A DNA stretch of 64,000 nt, from the NCBI GenBank assembly GCA_022452035.1, contig JAKURV010000007.1, positions 1 through 64,000 of the forward strand, read 5' to 3'. Made by a program: the position numbers and the translations under genes. The first letter of the stretch is position 1. The number at the start of each line of letters is the position of its first letter. The notes beneath the pieces were generated by a model. It ran no database searches, was not told where the DNA came from, and was given only the letters and a program-made list of their open reading frames with translations. Source of the stretch: Acidimicrobiales bacterium (GTDB taxonomy: Bacteria; Actinomycetota; Acidimicrobiia; Acidimicrobiales; MedAcidi-G1). This document shows positions 60,289-64,000 of this stretch, piece after piece.

Positions 60289-60498
60289 GGCCCCTCCTCA
60301 TTTCGGTCCCGGTCGGGTGAGTCTCACAGCCCGGTGGCGGTGGAAGCGAGGCGGGCTGGGAGGCTGCGCGCCCCGGCCCCCCGTCTCTTCCTGATCCTTC
60401 TGGTCGCCTCCATCGGTGTCCTTCCCTAGCGGTGTCCGGTGTAGGCCGGGCTCCCCTCGGCCGGGGCGCAACTGCGACACTGACTTGGGGGAGGGACC
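60289..60498. other. Intergenic region between acyl-CoA dehydrogenase and the SRPBCC-like gene
   Basis: About 210 bases between divergent genes. I see a strong Shine-Dalgarno sequence at the right end (GGGGGAGGG) and no palindrome, tRNA or convincing -35/-10 pair. A promoter for each direction must lie here but I cannot place it. Confidence 0.3.
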
Positions 60499-60975
60499 AT
60501 GGCCGACCGACAAGAGAATCTGGGTGCCGAGCCCCGTCCGAAGAAGGAGTACGTGACCATCGTCGTCGAGCGAGAGGTCCCTGCGCCTCGGGCGGCGGCC
60601 TTCGACGCCCTCTGTACCCTGATCTCCGAACGGGCCGGTGGCTACGTGACCGAGGGGGATCCGGCCCCGCACGGGCTCGGTGCCCGAGTGGAGTTCACGG
60701 TCGGTGACCTGCACCTCGCTGAACAGGTGATCTCCTTCGAGCCGCCGTGGCGTCGGGTCTACGAGTTGAACGGCGCACCGGTTGTCCTGTACCAGGGCAC
60801 CACGGTGTTCACCGACCGTGGTGAGACCTGCTTGATGGCCTGGTCTCTGGTCATCGACCCTTTACCTGACGGGGGTAGCGATCGGTTCCTGGTCGCCGCT
60901 GAGACCTTTCTGGACGACTTCGCCGATGCTCTAGTCGCTCGAGCCGAGATCATTAGCCTGTCGACTTCCGACTGA
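60499..60975 (+). CDS. Uncharacterised protein, possible SRPBCC domain
   Basis: This 158-residue protein has no motif that I can assign with certainty. The pattern of beta-strands (YVTIVVEREVPAPRAAAFDAL, RVEFTVGDLHLAEQVISFEP, read in parts, and WRRVYELNG) followed by a long C-terminal helix (DRFLVAAETFLDDFADALVARAE, in parts) looks like the SRPBCC/polyketide-cyclase-like ligand-binding fold. GGGGGAGGGACC precedes the ATG. The LLM gene follows after 11 bases, so the two probably form an operon. Confidence 0.6.
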   Translation: MADRQENLGAEPRPKKEYVTIVVEREVPAPRAAAFDALCTLISERAGGYVTEGDPAPHGLGARVEFTVGDLHLAEQVISFEPPWRRVYELNGAPVVLYQGTTVFTDRGETCLMAWSLVIDPLPDGGSDRFLVAAETFLDDFADALVARAEIISLSTSD

Positions 60976-60986
60976 CTGGAGACCCC

Positions 60987-61898
60987 ATGCGCATCGCTCT
61001 AAACGCCTCGGCCGAACTCCTCCACGCCGACCTGGGACGCCTGCGGGAGCACGCAGAACGGGCGGCCGACGATGGGTTCTCGGGCTGGTGGCTGGCTCAG
61101 ACTGGGCTCGTCGACGCCCTGACCGCCTTCACGGCGTTGGCCAACACGGCACCTGGACTCGAGTTCGGCACGGCGGTGGTCCCGACCTACCCTCGCCACC
61201 CCACAGCTCTAGCCGGCCAGGCCCTGACTACGGCGGCCGCCTTGAGGGACCGTTCTCTTGTCTTGGGTATCGGCCTGTCCCACCGCCCGGTGATCGAGGG
61301 CATGTTGGGGCTGTCGTTCGAGAAGCCCATCCGACACCTGATCGACTACCTAGCGGTCCTCCAGCCCCTGCTGGAGTCCGGATCGGTGTCAGTCGATGGG
61401 GAGGCGTTCACCGCCCACGTGGACACTGGTCGGCCCACAGACCGGCCTCCGTCGGTGATGGTGGCTGCCCTGGGCGAGCAGGCCCTGCGGGTGGCTGGGC
61501 ACCATACCGACGGCACCATCCTCTGGATGGTCGGGCCGCGCACAGTGGCCTCCCACATCGCCCCCCGCATGAACGAGGCGGCGGCGGCCGCTGGCCGTGC
61601 CGCACCCCGGATCGTATGCAGCCTCCCAACCTGTGTAACCGATGACGTCGAGGCGGCCCGCTCGGCGGCGGCGGCCGTCTTCGAGATCTACGGACAGTTG
61701 CCGTCTTACCGGGCCATGCTGGACCGCGAGGGTGTCGACCACCCGGGTGAGGTAGCAATCGTAGGCACCGAGGAGGAAGTGGCCGCCCAACTGGCCAATC
61801 TGGCCGAGGCCGGGGTGACCGACTTCGCGGCGCTGGAGTTCGGTACCACGGCCGACGAGTCCGCCCGGACCCGAGCCCTGCTAGTCAGCCAGCTCTGA
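60987..61898 (+). CDS. Luciferase-like (LLM) F420-dependent oxidoreductase
   Basis: This 303-residue protein has the LLM barrel: HAERAADDGFSGWWLAQTG, GLEFGTAVVPTYPRHPTALAGQA (in two blocks), RSLVLGIGLSHRPVIEGMLG and PPSVMVAALGEQALRVAGHH. It is the fourth LLM member in the window and shorter than the one at 31950. It follows the SRPBCC-like gene after 11 bases. An F420-dependent activity is likely from the family. The substrate is unknown. Confidence 0.9.
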   Translation: MRIALNASAELLHADLGRLREHAERAADDGFSGWWLAQTGLVDALTAFTALANTAPGLEFGTAVVPTYPRHPTALAGQALTTAAALRDRSLVLGIGLSHRPVIEGMLGLSFEKPIRHLIDYLAVLQPLLESGSVSVDGEAFTAHVDTGRPTDRPPSVMVAALGEQALRVAGHHTDGTILWMVGPRTVASHIAPRMNEAAAAAGRAAPRIVCSLPTCVTDDVEAARSAAAAVFEIYGQLPSYRAMLDREGVDHPGEVAIVGTEEEVAAQLANLAEAGVTDFAALEFGTTADESARTRALLVSQL

Positions 61899-61942
61899 CC
61901 TGGGATCCACCCGGTGGATGGGACGTCGGCGGGGTCCAGCGC

Positions 61943-61948
61943 TAGGGT
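61943..61948 (+). promoter_or_regulatory. Candidate -10 element upstream of amidohydrolase
   Basis: TAGGGT, or TAACCT at 61954-61959, may be the -10 box for the gene at 61991. In the first case the palindrome would lie just downstream of the transcription start. Confidence 0.35.
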
Positions 61949-61958
61949 AGACCTAACC

Positions 61959-61971
61959 TGACGGACCGTCA
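61959..61971. promoter_or_regulatory. Palindromic operator upstream of amidohydrolase
   Basis: TGACGG-A-CCGTCA is the reverse complement of the palindrome upstream of mutA (31630-31642). Here the dyad extends one more base on each side (61958-61972). It sits 19 bases before the ATG at 61991, between the candidate -10 boxes and the Shine-Dalgarno sequence. Confidence 0.6.
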
Positions 61972-61990
61972 GAAACGCTCAGGAGTTGCA

Positions 61991-63202
61991 ATGACGACCA
62001 TTCCTCGCATCATCTCGGTCGATGACCACGTGGTGGAGCCGCCCGACCTGTGGACCTCCCGCCTGCCGGCGAAGTACCAGGACCGGTGTCCCCGGGTTGA
62101 GCGTGACACGGCCGAGTTCAACTTTGAGGGCGGCGTCTTCTCGTTCGAGAAGGGGGTCGAAGGTGGGGAGATGTGCGACTGGTGGTTGTACGACGACCTC
62201 GTCTATCCCTTCCCCAAGCTGTCGGCGGCCGCTGGCTTCGACGAGCTGGACGTGGTCCCCGTTACCTTCGACGAGATCCACCCGGCGGGTTGGAAGCAGG
62301 CCGACCGGCTGACTGCCATGGACGAGAACCATGTCGACGTGTCGGTCTGCTTCCCCAACGTGCTGCCCCGGTTCTGCGGCCAGGCCTTTCTGGAGCGGGA
62401 GGACAAGGACCTCGCCCTGCTCTGCGTCCAGGCTTACAACGACTGGATAATCGACGAGTGGTGCGCCGGCGACGGGCGCGGTCGCCTTATCCCGCTGACC
62501 CTTATCCCCCTGTGGGACCCGGTCGCCGCGGCCGCCGAGATCCACCGGTGCGCCAACAAGGGCTCGTTCGCCGTGGCCTTCTCCGAGAACCCGTTCCCGC
62601 TGGGCTTGCCGTCCATCCACGACAAGGACCGCTTCTGGGATCCGTTTTTCGTGGCCTGTCAGGAGACGGACACCATTGTCAATATGCACATCGGGTCTAG
62701 TTCCAAAATGCCGACCACGTCGCCCGACGCGCCGTTCTCGGTGTCGTCCACAATCACGTTCGCCAACGCCATGGGGTCCATGTGCGACTACATCCTGTCC
62801 GGGATGTTCGTCCGGTTCCCGAAGCTGAAGATCGCCTATGCCGAGGGCCAGGTCGGGTGGATGCCCTACGTGGTGGAGCGCATGGACAAGATCTGGGCCG
62901 AGCGGGGAGACGCCAGCTTCGGCATCGATTTGCCTGAGCCACCCAGTTCGTACATCCCGGGCCACGTCTGGGGCTGCATCTTCGACGACGAGATTGGTCT
63001 CAAGAACCGAGACGTCATCGGCCTAGACCAGATCTGCTTTGAGGTGGACTTCCCCCACGCCGATACGACGTACCCCCATACGCTGGACGTGGCTACGAAG
63101 ATCTGCCGGGAGGCGGGCCTTGACGACGACGAGGTCTACAAGCTGATGCGGGGCAACGCCATCAAGGCGTTCGGCCTGGAGCGCTTCGGCATCACCGAGT
63201 AG
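61991..63202 (+). CDS. Amidohydrolase family protein (ACMSD-like)
   Basis: This 403-residue TIM-barrel protein belongs to the amidohydrolase-2/ACMSD-like group, whose members decarboxylate or hydrolyse carboxylic acids with a divalent metal. SVDDHVVEPPDLW opens the barrel with a D-x-H-like metal site, TIVNMHIG supplies a further His, and CFEVDFPHADTTYPH carries the late Asp. AGGAG lies 6 bases before the ATG. The palindrome upstream suggests control shared with the methylmalonyl-CoA mutase operon. The substrate is unknown. Confidence 0.88.
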   Translation: MTTIPRIISVDDHVVEPPDLWTSRLPAKYQDRCPRVERDTAEFNFEGGVFSFEKGVEGGEMCDWWLYDDLVYPFPKLSAAAGFDELDVVPVTFDEIHPAGWKQADRLTAMDENHVDVSVCFPNVLPRFCGQAFLEREDKDLALLCVQAYNDWIIDEWCAGDGRGRLIPLTLIPLWDPVAAAAEIHRCANKGSFAVAFSENPFPLGLPSIHDKDRFWDPFFVACQETDTIVNMHIGSSSKMPTTSPDAPFSVSSTITFANAMGSMCDYILSGMFVRFPKLKIAYAEGQVGWMPYVVERMDKIWAERGDASFGIDLPEPPSSYIPGHVWGCIFDDEIGLKNRDVIGLDQICFEVDFPHADTTYPHTLDVATKICREAGLDDDEVYKLMRGNAIKAFGLERFGITE

Positions 63203-63250
63203 ACGGGTAACCAGTGCCGGAGGCGAACCGCGACGTGTGAGGTCCCGGGT

Positions 63251-64000
63251 TCAGGGCCGGGTGAAGGCCGGGCTGAAGGCGTCCTTCGGGACCTCATCCA
63301 GTGGCGTAGCCACCTCGTCGACCGAAGGGCCGATGCGCTCGGCCAGCGGCGCCAGGGCGTCGAGGTCGATGCGGTACACCTCGGCCGCGTTCTCGGCGAA
63401 TACCTTCCGAAGGTCGGCCTCGTCCCAACCGCTGAATGAGCGGCGGAGGTGGTCCCGGTTGTAGGGGAACGTGCTCTCGTTGTGGGGGTAGTCGCTCCCC
63501 CACATCATCCGTTCGATACCAACCTTTTTCATGGCGTCAGCCTCTGACGGGCTCGGGAAACTAGCCCCGATCCAGACGTTGCGAACGAAGTACTCGCTGG
63601 GCCTGTCGGGCAGCACGATGTCGGCGGAGAAGCCCAGCTCACCGACCCGACCCGAGGCCATCTGGGCGTGGTAGCCGTCCATCCGGCGGAGGTCCTCAAG
63701 CACCCAGGCCACGCCCTGTTCGGTCATCACGTAACGGAGTTCCGGGAACCGATTGAACACCCCGGACATAATGAGATGCGAAAGGTTCCGATGGGCGAAG
63801 AACGGAACCTCCAGTAGGAACATGAGGCCGGACGCCGGGGTGTCGCCGTAGTTGGGGTTGCCCGAACCACCATGCTGGGTGATCGTCAGGTCGAGGTCCC
63901 GACAGGCCGCCCACAGGCGGTCGTAAACCGGGTCGTAAAGGCCGGGCATCCCGGAGTCGGGTGGCACAGCGGGGAGCATGAAGCTGGAGTGGCCGTTCTC
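63251..64000 (-). CDS. Amidohydrolase family protein (5' end outside window)
   Basis: The frame is open from the window edge to the stop at 63251, so 250 codons of the C-terminal part are visible and the true start lies beyond the window. TITQHGGSGNPNYG, MSGVFNRFPELRYVMTEQGVAWV (in blocks) and RMMWGSDYPHNESTFPY are amidohydrolase-2 motifs, the latter with the metal Asp. It is convergent with the amidohydrolase at 61991 and related to it. An ATG at 63979 exists but is internal to the conserved domain and should not be taken as the start. Confidence 0.85.
   Translation of the reverse strand, partial: ENGHSSFMLPAVPPDSGMPGLYDPVYDRLWAACRDLDLTITQHGGSGNPNYGDTPASGLMFLLEVPFFAHRNLSHLIMSGVFNRFPELRYVMTEQGVAWVLEDLRRMDGYHAQMASGRVGELGFSADIVLPDRPSEYFVRNVWIGASFPSPSEADAMKKVGIERMMWGSDYPHNESTFPYNRDHLRRSFSGWDEADLRKVFAENAAEVYRIDLDALAPLAERIGPSVDEVATPLDEVPKDAFSPAFTRP

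Noticed and set aside
1-64000. CRISPR arrays, insertion sequences, prophage, toxin-antitoxin or restriction genes
   Set aside because: No spaced direct repeat array, transposase, integrase, capsid or defence gene was recognised, and there is no long gene-free stretch that could hide one.

Overview
The window is GC-rich actinobacterial chromosome. The gene set fits a member of the class Acidimicrobiia or a close relative: four luciferase-like (probably F420-dependent) oxidoreductases, several acyl-CoA ligases, a B12-dependent methylmalonyl-CoA mutase operon, a DtxR-type metalloregulator, myo-inositol-phosphate synthase and glyA followed by a wecA-like gene. The placement is an inference from gene content. 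No rRNA, tRNA, CRISPR array, insertion sequence or phage gene was found, and coding density is very high, with many 1-4 base stop/start overlaps.

Layout. 1-1546: the 5' part of a WecA-like sugar-phosphate transferase behind glyA (minus). 1689-3975: a LysR regulator divergent from inositol-phosphate synthase. 4066-5619: an acyl-CoA ligase. 5716-12227: an AddB/AddA-type helicase-nuclease pair. 12293-16965: CitE-like lyase, luciferase-like oxidoreductase, a small coiled-coil protein, a PhyH-type dioxygenase and an acyl-CoA ligase. 17020-25042: isoleucyl-tRNA synthetase, an isopenicillin-N-synthase-like oxygenase (minus) and class Ia ribonucleotide reductase nrdAB. 25077-31615 (minus): mutA-mutB-meaB and a Tat-exported PhoX-like protein. 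31950-38522: luciferase-like oxidoreductase, SDR, epoxide hydrolase, alpha/beta hydrolase, formylglycine-generating enzyme, dusB and maf. 38547-43973: a metal-transport locus with a FetB-like permease, an Fbp-type Fe3+ importer and a DtxR-family regulator. 44057-49487: thiolase-like protein, nitronate monooxygenase-like protein, SDR, acyl-CoA ligase and a small monooxygenase. 49577-53795: tag, luciferase-like oxidoreductase and a Ski2-like helicase in one overlapping operon. 53806-56751 (minus): aminotransferase, omega-amidase-like hydrolase and polyprenyl synthase. 56796-60288 (minus): molybdopterin hydroxylase large subunit and acyl-CoA dehydrogenase. 60499-64000: a possible SRPBCC protein, a luciferase-like oxidoreductase and two convergent amidohydrolases, the last cut by the window edge.

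How the genes fit together. Most accessory genes are acyl-CoA or redox enzymes: ligases, dehydrogenase, CitE lyase, PhyH, SDRs and the methylmalonyl-CoA mutase that would take propionyl-CoA-derived carbon into the TCA cycle. This suggests catabolism of branched lipids, sterols or similar compounds. An identical 13-bp palindrome sits in front of both the mutase operon and the amidohydrolase at 61991, so a common regulator is likely. In the iron locus an inverted repeat precedes the substrate-binding protein gene and a DtxR-family regulator closes the cluster.

The most consistent sequence signal is a TANNNT hexamer 6-8 bases upstream of many operon-leading start codons, which indicates widespread leaderless transcription. 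I found no clearly new biological system. The strongest leads are the shared palindrome, the altered metal site of the DtxR protein, the AddB-like subunit with no recognisable Walker A, and the orphan CoxL-like subunit.
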